DNA of 64,000 bases from Pseudomonas chlororaphis (GTDB lineage Bacteria; Pseudomonadota; Gammaproteobacteria; Pseudomonadales; Pseudomonadaceae), in assembly GCF_001921865.1 (NCBI RefSeq), contig NZ_MSCT01000011.1, forward strand, positions 62,001-126,000, read 5' to 3'. The number at the start of each line of letters is the position of its first letter. Within the stretch, counting starts at the first letter, position 1. This document shows, piece by piece, positions 52,557 to 60,930 of the stretch. The position numbers and the translations under genes are program-made. The notes beneath the pieces are model-generated. The model was not told where the DNA came from, did not search any database, and saw nothing but the letters and a program-made list of their open reading frames with translations.

Positions 52557-53933
52557 TCAGGAACGGGTCTGCAACAAGGCGTCGGCCACCGCGCGGGTAA
52601 AACGCTGGATGACCTGCTGGCATTGTTCGTCGTCGATGATCAGCGGCGGCAACAGGCGGATCACATTGCCGCGACGCCCGCCGCGCTCCAGCAACAAACC
52701 CTGTTTGAAACAGTGCTGCTGGATGGCCACGGCCAGGGTCGGGTCCGTGGGGTAATGCCCGTGGCGGTCGGCCGGCTCGCGCTCGTCGACGATCTCGATG
52801 CCCAGCATCAGGCCGCGCCCGCGCACCTGGCCCAGGGCCGGGTACTGCGCCTGCAAGGCCGTCAGCTGTTCCTTGAGCCACTGCCCGCGACGCTCGGCCA
52901 GGGCCGCGACGTTCTGCTCGCGCAACACCTGCAAGGTCGCCAGGCCCGCGGCCATGGCCATCTGGTTGCCGCGGAAGGTGCCGGCGTGGTTGCCCGGCTC
53001 CCAGGCGTCGAACTCGCGCTTGATGCCCAGCACCGCCATGGGCAGGCCGCCGCCCACCGCCTTGGACATGACGATCATGTCCGGCTCGATGCCGGCGTGC
53101 TCGAAGGCGAACATCGTGCCGGTGCGGGCGAACCCGGCCTGCACTTCGTCGAGGATCAGCACGATGCCGTGCCGCTGGGTCACCTCGCGGATCGCCCGCA
53201 GCCAGCCGGCCGGCGCGCAGTTGACCCCGCCCTCGCCCTGCACCGCTTCGAGGATCACCGCCGCCGGCAGCGCCACGCCGCTTTCCACGTCTTCGATGAA
53301 CTGGCTGAAGTAGTGGCTCAGCGCCTCGACCCCGGCCTCGCCGCCGATGCCCAGCGGGCAGCGGTATTCATGGGGGTACGGCATGAACTGCACGCCCGGC
53401 ATCAGCCCGGCGATGGCGTGCTTCGGCGCGGTATTGCCGGTCAGCGCCAGGGCGCCGTGGGTCATGCCGTGGTAGGCCCCGGAGAAGCTGATGACGTTGT
53501 GCCGCCCGGTGTGAGTCTTGGCCAGCTTCAGCGCCGCTTCCACCGCGTCCGCCCCCGACGGCCCGCAGAATTGCAGGCAATAGTCGCGGCCCTGGCCGGG
53601 CAACAGGCTGAGCAGGGTTTCGCTGAAGGCGTCCTTGACCGCGGTGGTCAGGTCCAGGGTGTGCATCGGCAGGCCCGACGCCAGGAAGCTGTCGAGGCTG
53701 GCCATGACGGCTGGATGGTTGTGACCCAGGGCCAGGGTGCCGGCGCCGGCCAGGCAATCCAGGTAGGTCTTGCCTTCGACGTCGGTGACCCACACGCCAT
53801 GGGCCTTGGCGATGGCCAGCGGCAACTTGCGCGGATAACTGCGCACGTTGGATTCGAACTTGCCTTGCCGGGCCAGATAATCGGCATTGGTTCTTTGCAG
53901 GGGACTAGTGCGCAATATGCCATCATTCAACAT
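52557..53933 (-). CDS. acsF: Diaminobutyrate-2-oxoglutarate aminotransferase AcsF
   Basis: This 458-residue class III aminotransferase has the PLP lysine in [18 protein letters not shown], cofactor Asp in [36 protein letters not shown] and [17 protein letters not shown]. It makes L-2,4-diaminobutyrate from aspartate semialdehyde and glutamate, a building block of achromobactin. The start at 53933 ([20 protein letters not shown]) has GAGGG upstream; the in-frame extension to 53990 contains the Fur-box-like promoter and is excluded. Confidence 0.9.
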   Translation of the reverse strand: MLNDGILRTSPLQRTNADYLARQGKFESNVRSYPRKLPLAIAKAHGVWVTDVEGKTYLDCLAGAGTLALGHNHPAVMASLDSFLASGLPMHTLDLTTAVKDAFSETLLSLLPGQGRDYCLQFCGPSGADAVEAALKLAKTHTGRHNVISFSGAYHGMTHGALALTGNTAPKHAIAGLMPGVQFMPYPHEYRCPLGIGGEAGVEALSHYFSQFIEDVESGVALPAAVILEAVQGEGGVNCAPAGWLRAIREVTQRHGIVLILDEVQAGFARTGTMFAFEHAGIEPDMIVMSKAVGGGLPMAVLGIKREFDAWEPGNHAGTFRGNQMAMAAGLATLQVLREQNVAALAERRGQWLKEQLTALQAQYPALGQVRGRGLMLGIEIVDEREPADRHGHYPTDPTLAVAIQQHCFKQGLLLERGGRRGNVIRLLPPLIIDDEQCQQVIQRFTRAVADALLQTRS

Positions 53934-53959
53934 CTGTTCGCCCTCGTTAAATTCGATCT

Positions 53960-53978
53960 GCAAATTATTATCATTACT
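53960..53978 (-). promoter_or_regulatory. Fur-box-like sequence upstream of acsF
   Basis: On the minus strand AGTAATGATAATAATTTGC matches the 19-base Fur consensus at 14 positions including the run TAATGATAAT. It lies 27 bases before the acsF start, over the expected promoter, so iron repression of the biosynthetic genes is likely. Confidence 0.7.
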
Positions 53979-54293
53979 TAAGTAGCGCAACTGCTTTATC
54001 CAAACTTATTTGGAATAGTTACCTGGCATTTGCGGATATAAGTTAAATAGCGCGTGCACGCCAAAGACCCAGTTATTAAACCTGGGAAATGTCATCAGCG
54101 GCGCCATGAATTCGCCATGTTATTGCCATCTTTCTGATAACTTTGTTAGTTGTCATTAAATGGCTAACCTCTCATTCAAGAGAGCAGCAACTTCATTAAG
54201 TAATAACGGGCATGCATCCTTCCTCGACCGCCAGGCGGTCATGGCCGATCAACAAGACGGGGCGCCCTTCCCTGTGGCGCCGGTTCGGGTGTT
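53979..54293. other. Gap between acsF promoter and receptor gene
   Basis: About 315 bases of low GC with no gene. Several short AT-rich palindromic pieces (for example gataactttgttagttgtca, about 54137-54156) are seen, but no clear terminator after the receptor gene. The remainder of the acsF promoter lies at the left end. Confidence 0.35.
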
Positions 54294-56720
54294 TCAGAAA
54301 CCCACAGTGGCCGAGAGCAGCAAGGTTCGCGGAGTGGCCAGGGTCAGGCCCGGCTCGCTGTCGTCCGAAGCGCCGGCGGAGCTCCAGTAGCGCTTGTCCA
54401 GCACGTTCTCGACGTTGGCGCGCAAGGTGATGGCCTTGTCGTCGAGCTTGAAGGCGTAGCGCGCGCCCAGGTCGAAGCGTTCCCAGGAATCGATTTCCTT
54501 GGTGTTGGACTGGTCCAGGTACTGCGAGCCGGAATAGATGCCGCGCGCGGTCAGGGTCAGGCCCTGGACTTTCGGCACGTCCCACTCGGCCCCCAGGTTG
54601 ACGTTGTACTTGGGCGTGGCCGGCGCGCGGTTGCCGTCGAAGGTGCCGTTGGTGGTGTCCTTCAATTCGCTGTCGATGTACATCACCCCGCCCAGCAGAC
54701 GGAAGCCCTTGAGCGGCTCGCCGAACACGCTCAGTTCCACGCCGTCGTTCTGGCGCTTGCCGTTGGGGCCGAAAACCCGGGTGGTGGCGTTGGTCTCGTA
54801 GGCCGGCTGCTTGATGCGGAACACCGCAGCGGTCAGGGCGAAGGCGCCCGCGTCGTACTTCGCGCCGGCCTCGACCTGGCGGCTGACGAACGGCGGGAAG
54901 ATTTCGTCTTCGTTGATCGAGGTCGACGGCGCGATCTTGCCCTGGCTCAGGCCTTCCATGTAGTTGACGTACAGCGACAGCCGGTCGGTGGCCTTGAACA
55001 GCAGGCCGCCCGACGGCGAGACCTTTTCCTCGTCGTAGGCGGTGTCGCCCTTGATGCCATCGCTCCAGTCGTCGACCTTGACCCGCTGCCAGCGTGCGCC
55101 GAGGGTCAGCAGCAGGCGGTCCTCGAAGAAGCCCAGGGTGTCGGACAGCGCCACGCCGCTGAAGCGGTTCTCGGTGTAGACCTTGGGGTCGATGCGCGTC
55201 GGCCGGGTCGGCGTCGGGGTCGGCCGCGGGTGGTAGATGTTGCTGCCTGACGAGGCATAGCGCGCGCCGCCGTTTTCGAAGTCCATGTAGAAGTAGCTGG
55301 CGGCCAGGTTGACCTCATGGCTGACCGGGCCGGTATGGAACCAGTTGCGCACGCCCAGGGTAGTGGTGCGCACGTTTTCGTCGCGGGTGAAGTCCCGCGG
55401 CTGCACACTGAAGTCGCCGGCGTCGTTGGTCACCGAAACCGCATGGCGCAGGAAGTCGTGATTGCTTTTGCGCGCGCCCACGCCGCCATACAGCATCACC
55501 GAGTCGCTCAGGTCGTACTCGGCGTTGACCGTGCCAAAGGTGTCCTTGGTGCGCGCCTTGCTCCAGGACTGCGCATAGTTGTCGCGCACGTCGTCGGCGT
55601 CCGGCACTTGCGCGTTGGGGCCGACCTGTACCCGCTCCTGCGGGGCGTCGGTGTCGCGCTCGGTGTGGCCGATGTCGGTCGACAGGCGCAGGCGCTCGCC
55701 GCGAAAGTCCAGGCCCAGCACGGCCATATCGCGGTCCACGCTCTGGTGGTCCCAGGTGGTGTCGCCAGACTGCTTGACCGCGTTCAGGCGCACGCCGAAC
55801 TTGTTGTCCTCGCCGAAGCGGCGGCCGATGTCCAGCGCGCCGCCCACCTGGCTGTCCGAGGCGTAGCTGCCGGTGAACTCGGTGATTGGCTGGTCGGTGG
55901 CGCGCTTGGGCACCACGTTGATTCCGCCGCCCACGCTGCCCCGCGGCGAGATGCCGTTGATCAGCTGGGTCGGGCCCTTGAGGATGTCCACCCGATCGGC
56001 CATTTCCATGTCGATGGTGTAGGTCGGCAGCACGCCGTACAGGCCGTTGTAGGAGACGTCGCTGTTGAACAGGCTGAAACCGCGGATGGTGAACTGCTCG
56101 TAGCGCCCGCCCGCCGGGTTGGTGGCCCGCACCGAAGGGTCGCTGGCGATCAGGTCGCCGAGGGTGCGCGCCTGCTGGTTCTTCACCGCCTCGCTGGTGT
56201 AGGTGGTGATGCTGAACGGGGTTTCCATGAAGTCCTTGGAGCCCAGCAGGCCTTGCGAGCCGCGCCGCGCGACCTGGCCGCCGGCGAACACGTCGCTGTC
56301 GGTCGCGCCGCTGGCGCCGAGGATCGAGGTCGGCGCCAGTTGCAGGCTGCTGCCTTGCGGCGCCGGGGTCAGGATGTACGCCTGCTCCCCCACCGCCTGC
56401 AATTGCAGGCCGGAACCCTGGAGCAAGCGGGCGAAGCCCTCTTCCACCCCGTACTCGCCGGACAACCCGCCGCTGTTGCGGCCGCCGACCAGCTGCGGGT
56501 CCACCGACAGGTTGACCCCGGCCAGGCCGGCGAAGCGGGTCAGCGCGGCGCTCAACGGGCCGGCCGGCACCTGGTAGCTGCGCCGTGCGGCGGCATCGGC
56601 CGCCCAGCCGGTGGACACGAACAAGGGGCTGGAGCTCAAGGTCAGCATGAGGCCCAAATGCAACAACGGACGCAGGCCCGGGGCAACCGGACGCAAGCGA
56701 TAAGGCAATACTGCGGGCAT
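54294..56720 (-). CDS. TonB-dependent ferric-siderophore receptor with N-terminal signalling domain
   Basis: The 808-residue outer membrane receptor has a signal peptide (ending near GWAADA), an STN signalling domain (about 48-120; YQVPAGPLSAALTRFAGLAG, RLLQGSGLQLQAVGEQAYIL), plug (SITTYTSEAVKNQQARTLGD, FTIRGFSLFNSDVSYNG, DILKGPTQLINGISPRGSVG) and a 22-strand barrel ending in LLLSATVGF. The STN domain with adjacent FecR/FecI genes shows cell-surface signalling: ferric siderophore binding activates the sigma factor. Its position upstream of acsF marks it as the likely achromobactin receptor, whereas Dickeya Fct, as I recall, lacks the STN part. Confidence 0.9.
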   Translation of the reverse strand: MPAVLPYRLRPVAPGLRPLLHLGLMLTLSSSPLFVSTGWAADAAARRSYQVPAGPLSAALTRFAGLAGVNLSVDPQLVGGRNSGGLSGEYGVEEGFARLLQGSGLQLQAVGEQAYILTPAPQGSSLQLAPTSILGASGATDSDVFAGGQVARRGSQGLLGSKDFMETPFSITTYTSEAVKNQQARTLGDLIASDPSVRATNPAGGRYEQFTIRGFSLFNSDVSYNGLYGVLPTYTIDMEMADRVDILKGPTQLINGISPRGSVGGGINVVPKRATDQPITEFTGSYASDSQVGGALDIGRRFGEDNKFGVRLNAVKQSGDTTWDHQSVDRDMAVLGLDFRGERLRLSTDIGHTERDTDAPQERVQVGPNAQVPDADDVRDNYAQSWSKARTKDTFGTVNAEYDLSDSVMLYGGVGARKSNHDFLRHAVSVTNDAGDFSVQPRDFTRDENVRTTTLGVRNWFHTGPVSHEVNLAASYFYMDFENGGARYASSGSNIYHPRPTPTPTRPTRIDPKVYTENRFSGVALSDTLGFFEDRLLLTLGARWQRVKVDDWSDGIKGDTAYDEEKVSPSGGLLFKATDRLSLYVNYMEGLSQGKIAPSTSINEDEIFPPFVSRQVEAGAKYDAGAFALTAAVFRIKQPAYETNATTRVFGPNGKRQNDGVELSVFGEPLKGFRLLGGVMYIDSELKDTTNGTFDGNRAPATPKYNVNLGAEWDVPKVQGLTLTARGIYSGSQYLDQSNTKEIDSWERFDLGARYAFKLDDKAITLRANVENVLDKRYWSSAGASDDSEPGLTLATPRTLLLSATVGF

Positions 56721-56787
56721 GAAGGAAGCTCTCGTTTTCTGTTCACTTACCTGGAATGACCGGCGAGGCGAAAAAAAGGGACAGGCT

Positions 56788-57750
56788 TCAGGCGATATTT
56801 TTTTGCGCGGCGTTGGGGCGTGGCGTCAGGGTCACCCAATAGCGGGTGCGCGAATGCACATCCAGCGGCAGGCTGGCGGCCAGCAGCGCCAGCACGCGGT
56901 CGGTGTTGTCGAGACGGAAACTGCCGGTGACCCGCAGGTTTTCCAGCGCCGGGTCCCAGCGCAAGAGCCCCGGGCGATAGCGGCTCAGCTCGCGCAGGAA
57001 GTCGCCCAGGGGCTGGTTCTGGGCCATCAGCACGCCGTCGCGCCAACCCGGCAACTGCGCGTCGAAGGCATCGATCTGCCCGGCGCCGTCGGCGCGCAGG
57101 CGAATCCGCTGGCCTTCGCGCAACTCCAGTTGCGGCCCCTGCAAGGGTTGCAACTGCACCGAGCCGCTGACCACCGAGACCCGGCAATCGCGCTCGTTGA
57201 GGCGCACGCAGACTTCACAGCGGCTGACGATGATCCGCCCATAGGGTGCCTGGATGGTCAGCGGCGCGCTGCCGTTGACCTTGAGCGCCATCTCGCCGCG
57301 CACCAGGGTCATCTGCCGCGCGCCGAGGTCGACGTTGACCGCGCTGGCGGTGTTCAACTGCAAGCTGCTGCCGTCGGCCAGGGACAGCCGGCGGTGTTCG
57401 CCGGTGCCGGTCTGCAGGTCGGCGCGCCACACATCCAGCGGCAGCTGCCGGCCCAGCAGCCAGGCGGTCGGCACCAGCGCGGCGACGCCCAGGGCGCGCT
57501 TGAGCACCGCGCGCCGCGCCGGGTCGGGTCGGTCCAGGGTGGCCATGGCCAGGGCCGAAGGCAGCGCGGAAAAACGCTGGCGCAGCAACTGCGCCTTCTG
57601 CCAGGCGTTTTCGTGCTGGCTGTCGCTGTTACGCCAGTGCTGCAGGCGCGCATGATCGTCGGCGTTGGCCGCGCCGGACTCCAGCAGCGCCAGCCACTGC
57701 GCCGCGGCGCGGGCCACCTCGCGGGCTTCGCCGGACGGCGCGGCGCGCAT
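56788..57750 (-). CDS. FecR-family anti-sigma/sigma regulator
   Basis: This 320-residue protein has the N-terminal cytoplasmic domain of FecR (ARAAAQWLALLESGAANADD, HARLQHWRNSDSQHENAWQK), one membrane helix (LGVAALVPTAWLLG, about 86-100), and a periplasmic FecR domain (TGTGEHRRLSLADGSSLQLN, LVRGEMALKVNGSAPLTIQA) plus a C-terminal STN-like part. It transmits receptor occupancy to the sigma factor encoded upstream. Its ATG overlaps the sigma gene stop (ATGA). Confidence 0.9.
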   Translation of the reverse strand: MRAAPSGEAREVARAAAQWLALLESGAANADDHARLQHWRNSDSQHENAWQKAQLLRQRFSALPSALAMATLDRPDPARRAVLKRALGVAALVPTAWLLGRQLPLDVWRADLQTGTGEHRRLSLADGSSLQLNTASAVNVDLGARQMTLVRGEMALKVNGSAPLTIQAPYGRIIVSRCEVCVRLNERDCRVSVVSGSVQLQPLQGPQLELREGQRIRLRADGAGQIDAFDAQLPGWRDGVLMAQNQPLGDFLRELSRYRPGLLRWDPALENLRVTGSFRLDNTDRVLALLAASLPLDVHSRTRYWVTLTPRPNAAQKNIA

Positions 57751-58262
57751 CACAACAGCTCCGCCAGCAGGCAGTGTTCGTAGGCCTGGGCCATGTAGCG
57801 CTTGACGGTGCGTTCCGAAATATCGAGGCGCTCGGCGATCTCGCGGTAGCCCAGGCCTTCCAGCTGGCTCCAGAGAAACGCCCGGCGCACCTGGGCTGGC
57901 AGGCCGTCGAGCAATTCGTCCAGGGCCTGCAGGGTTTCCAGCAGCACCCAACGCTGCTCGGGGGACGGCGCGCAGTCTTCGGGCAGATCGGCCAGGGCGT
58001 CCAGGTAGGCCTGCTCCAGCTTGCGCCGGGTGTAGAAGTTGCTCAGCAGGCGCTTGCCCACTGTCACCAGGTAGGCCCGCGGCTCGCGCATATCGACGAT
58101 CTGCTGGGAACTGGCGAGCACGCGCACGAAGGTGTCCTGACTCAGGTCCGCCGCATCCCAGGCGTTGCCCATGCGTTGGCGCAACCAGCTCTCGAGCCAA
58201 CTGCGATGGTCCCGGTACAGGGCATGTAGGCTGTGCTCCGGAGGCGTCGCTGCGTCGATCAT
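57750..58262 (-). CDS. acsS: ECF sigma factor, FecI/AcsS-like
   Basis: The 170-residue sigma-70 ECF factor has region 2 (LHALYRDHRSWLESWLRQRM, DAADLSQDTFVRVLAS) and region 4 (LDGLPAQVRRAFLWSQLEGL, EIAERLDISERTVKRYMAQA). It is activated through FecR and the STN receptor. In P. syringae an ECF sigma factor called AcsS drives achromobactin synthesis; position and family fit this, so I use the name, as an inference. A Fur-box-like sequence lies 34 bases upstream. Confidence 0.85.
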   Translation of the reverse strand: MIDAATPPEHSLHALYRDHRSWLESWLRQRMGNAWDAADLSQDTFVRVLASSQQIVDMREPRAYLVTVGKRLLSNFYTRRKLEQAYLDALADLPEDCAPSPEQRWVLLETLQALDELLDGLPAQVRRAFLWSQLEGLGYREIAERLDISERTVKRYMAQAYEHCLLAELL

Positions 58263-58295
58263 GTCTAGAGGCCCTGCGCGAAGGATGGCTTAAAT

Positions 58296-58314
58296 GAGAC
58301 TGATTCTAATTAAT
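58296..58314 (-). promoter_or_regulatory. Fur-box-like sequence upstream of the ECF sigma gene
   Basis: GAGACTGATTCTAATTAAT (plus strand) matches the 19-base Fur consensus at 12 positions and lies 34 bases before the sigma factor start in an AT-rich stretch, where a Fur-repressed promoter is expected. Confidence 0.5.
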
Positions 58315-58429
58315 GTTCATGTCGTAAACCAAGCCCTTTTGTGTGATTCGGTCGGTGTTTTGGTACGGCGGGAATTATCGGCAGGCGCTCTGGAATCGCT
58401 GTGCGACCCGGCTGGCAACGGCCTGCGAG

Positions 58430-58454
58430 ACGCCAGGGAACAAGGCCCTGGCGT
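58430..58454. terminator. Possible terminator hairpin between plc and sigma gene
   Basis: ACGCCAGGG (58430-58438) and CCCTGGCGT (58446-58454) form a perfect nine-base-pair stem with a seven-base loop, about 50 bases after the end of the phospholipase gene. There is no T-run, so it may be a weak terminator or a repeat. Confidence 0.4.
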
Positions 58455-58505
58455 GCTCTTGAGGCGCGGCCCCCGACCCCTTGCGGGCCGGGTACCGGTA
58501 CGCGG

Positions 58506-60650
58506 TTACACGCCCATCAACGGGTCGCTGATGCTGTGGGCGCCGGTTTCGAGACGCCCGGCCAGGCGCCGCAACCAGCCACCTTCGGCGCGCACGGTGA
58601 GGTCGTACCAGCCGCCGCTGGCGTGGCAGGCGAACATCTGATGGATCTCGCTGCGCCCCGGCACGTCAAACCGCCACGGCCCCTGATGGGTGTAGGGGCA
58701 ACGCTCGATGGTGATCGACACCGACTCCTTCCCGGGGTTGCTCAGGGTCAATTGCAGGTTGTTGCCGCGGCTGAACAGCGACACCTCGGGCTGGCGCTCC
58801 AGCAGGTTGCCGTGGAAGCTGCGGTGGAAACCGTTGGGCCCCAGCAGCCAGAGCTTGTAGCGCCCAGCGGTCTGCCAGCTGTCCTTGAGTTGCTTGCCCG
58901 CCTCCACCGTGTAACGCCGCGGCACGTCCAGCAGGTGCAGGCGATCGTAGACATGGAACACCGCACCCTGCTCGCCGCTGTTCTGCAGGTTCAGGGTCAG
59001 GGACAAGGCCTTGCGCCTGGCCTTGGCCTCGACGTTCAGGCGATACGGCAAGGCCCGCGACGGCCGCGCCACGCGTTGCTGCTGCGGCAGGTGCTGGCGG
59101 CTGGCGTCCGGCAACGGCACCTGGGCCAGTTGCTCCTGGCGCTGGCGCAGCAGGTCAGCGTTCTGCCGGGTGGTGGTGTGCAGCGGCGGGAGGATTTCGC
59201 TGTTGGGGTTGACGAAGTTGAAGGCCGAGGTCAGGTCGCCGCACACCGCGCGACGCCAGGCGCTGATGTTCGGCTCGCGCACGCCGAAGCGCTTCTCGAG
59301 AAATTGCAGGACCGAGGTGTGGTCGAACGCCTGGGAGTTGACCCAGCCGCCGCGGCTCCAGGGCGACAGCACCAGCATCGGCACCCGCGGGCCGGGGCCG
59401 TAGATGCCGCCGTCCGGTTGCGGCTGCTGGGTGGTGCCGGGCGGCGCCGGGTGGGTGAACACCTCGCTGTCGAAGTCCACCGTGGACTTGCCGGCGAAGC
59501 TGCCGTCCAGGCGCCGCGAGGGGGCCGACGGCGACGGCAGATGGTCGAAGAAACCGTCGTTCTCGTCGTAGTTGACCAGCAGCACGGTCTTGCTCCAGAC
59601 CTCGGGGTTGTCGGTCAGGGCCTTGAGGATTTCCTGGGTGAACCAGCCGCCCTGCACCGGGCTCGACGGCCCCGGGTGTTCCGAGTAGGTGGCCGGGGCG
59701 ACGATCCAGCTGACCTTGGGCAACTTGCCCTGCTGCACGTCGTTGCGAAACCCCGCGATCATGCCTTCCAGGTCGCTGCCGCTGCGCGCTGGCAAGGTAT
59801 TGCCATTGCCCTTGTACAGCGGCACCCGGGCATTCAGCGCATCGCTGTAGGGCACGAAGGCGGTGAAGCCTTCCGGCGGCTGCGCCGGGTTGCCGGCCGC
59901 CACGCTGGCGCGGCGGTACTGGCGGAAACCGGCCAGCGGGTTGTCGCCGAAGTTGTCCGGCAGGTACTGGTAGATCTTCCAGCTCACGCCCCGCTCTTCC
60001 AGGCGCTCGGGGTAGGTTTTCCAGGTGTAGCCGACGTCCACCGCGCCCGGGCCGTCCCATTCGTTGACCACCGCCGCGACGTTGGCGCCGGTCGGGCCGT
60101 TGGTGCCGGTCCAGTGGAACAGGCGGTTGGGGTTGGTCCCGGCGTGCACCGAGCAGTGGTAGGCGTCGCACAGGGTGAAGGTGTTGGCCAGGGCGAACTG
60201 GAACGGCAGCTCCTGCTCGCGGTAGTAGCCCATGGAAGTGTTGGTCTTGAAGGTCGGCCAGGCGCTCATGCGGCCGCTGGCCCAGGCCGCGTGCTCGTCG
60301 ACCCACGAATGCGGCGTGCCGTTGACGCGCTGGGCGTTGCCCCGCGAGCTGTCCAGGTGGTACGGCAGCACCAGGCGGCCGATGCCCTGCTGCTCCCACA
60401 CCGAGCGCTTGCCGGGCAGCGGGATGGTGAAGCGGTCGCTGAACCCGCGCACCCCGGGCAAGGTGCCGAAGTAGTGGTCGAAGGAGCGGTTTTCCTGCAT
60501 CAGGATCACCACGTGCTCGACGTCGCGAATGGTGCCGGTGCGGTTGTTGGCGGGGATCGCCAGGGCCTGGCGGATGGAGTCCGGGAGTAAGGTGAAGGCC
60601 GATCCGATAGCGGCGGCCTGCATCAGCTTCCTGCGAGTAAGAATAGGCAT
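58506..60650 (-). CDS. Phosphocholine-type phospholipase C, Tat-exported (PlcN-like)
   Basis: The 714-residue secreted enzyme hydrolyses phospholipid head groups. A twin-arginine signal (TRRKLMQAAAIGSAF) starts it. The acid-phosphatase-like catalytic domain has VVILMQENRSFDHYFGTLPG, CDAYHCSVHAGTNPNRLFHW, VNYDENDGFFDHL and SPWSRGGWVNSQAFDHTSVL; two DUF756-type beta domains end it (VEAKARRKALSLTLNLQNSG, YDRLHLLDVPRRYTV, CHASGGWYDLTVRAEGG). Length is between PlcN (692) and PlcH (730) of P. aeruginosa. GGAATTC precedes the ATG. A PhoB-box-like repeat upstream suggests induction by phosphate starvation. Confidence 0.93.
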   Translation of the reverse strand: MPILTRRKLMQAAAIGSAFTLLPDSIRQALAIPANNRTGTIRDVEHVVILMQENRSFDHYFGTLPGVRGFSDRFTIPLPGKRSVWEQQGIGRLVLPYHLDSSRGNAQRVNGTPHSWVDEHAAWASGRMSAWPTFKTNTSMGYYREQELPFQFALANTFTLCDAYHCSVHAGTNPNRLFHWTGTNGPTGANVAAVVNEWDGPGAVDVGYTWKTYPERLEERGVSWKIYQYLPDNFGDNPLAGFRQYRRASVAAGNPAQPPEGFTAFVPYSDALNARVPLYKGNGNTLPARSGSDLEGMIAGFRNDVQQGKLPKVSWIVAPATYSEHPGPSSPVQGGWFTQEILKALTDNPEVWSKTVLLVNYDENDGFFDHLPSPSAPSRRLDGSFAGKSTVDFDSEVFTHPAPPGTTQQPQPDGGIYGPGPRVPMLVLSPWSRGGWVNSQAFDHTSVLQFLEKRFGVREPNISAWRRAVCGDLTSAFNFVNPNSEILPPLHTTTRQNADLLRQRQEQLAQVPLPDASRQHLPQQQRVARPSRALPYRLNVEAKARRKALSLTLNLQNSGEQGAVFHVYDRLHLLDVPRRYTVEAGKQLKDSWQTAGRYKLWLLGPNGFHRSFHGNLLERQPEVSLFSRGNNLQLTLSNPGKESVSITIERCPYTHQGPWRFDVPGRSEIHQMFACHASGGWYDLTVRAEGGWLRRLAGRLETGAHSISDPLMGV

Positions 60651-60715
60651 ACGCGGTTGAATTCCTTGAAGTTACAGAGCGGGAAATAGCGGCCCACGCA
60701 AAGTAGTGACCTCAA

Positions 60716-60745
60716 GTAACAGGTAAGTTACACACTATGTTACAG
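60716..60745 (-). promoter_or_regulatory. PhoB-box-like repeats upstream of the phospholipase C gene
   Basis: On the minus strand three CTGTAAC-like 7-mers (CTGTAAC, GTGTAAC, CTGTTAC) occur with 12- and 11-base spacing; the last two give GTGTAACTTACCTGTTAC, the layout of a Pho box (CTGTCAT repeats 11 apart). They lie 66-95 bases before the plc start. The rest of 60651-60930 is AT-rich and gene-free, with the AAGGAG site of the patatin-like gene at its right end. Confidence 0.5.
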
Positions 60746-60930
60746 GTCGGGATCAACGCCTTTATCAACTGCATTAACACTATAAATTCATGATTTTTAA
60801 TAACATTTCTAAATAAAGAAATTTTCATGAACTTCACTTCGGCCAATGGCTTGCCGGCCGAAAAATGTGACGCGGTTCTGCTTTAATCCATTAAGCACAA
60901 TGCCACTACCGCGACAGCAAGGAGCGAAAC

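Noticed and set aside
58401..60590. A 729-codon plus-strand frame opposite the phospholipase C gene
   Set aside because: The minus strand encodes a complete phospholipase with Tat signal and catalytic motifs; the plus frame has no recognisable domain.
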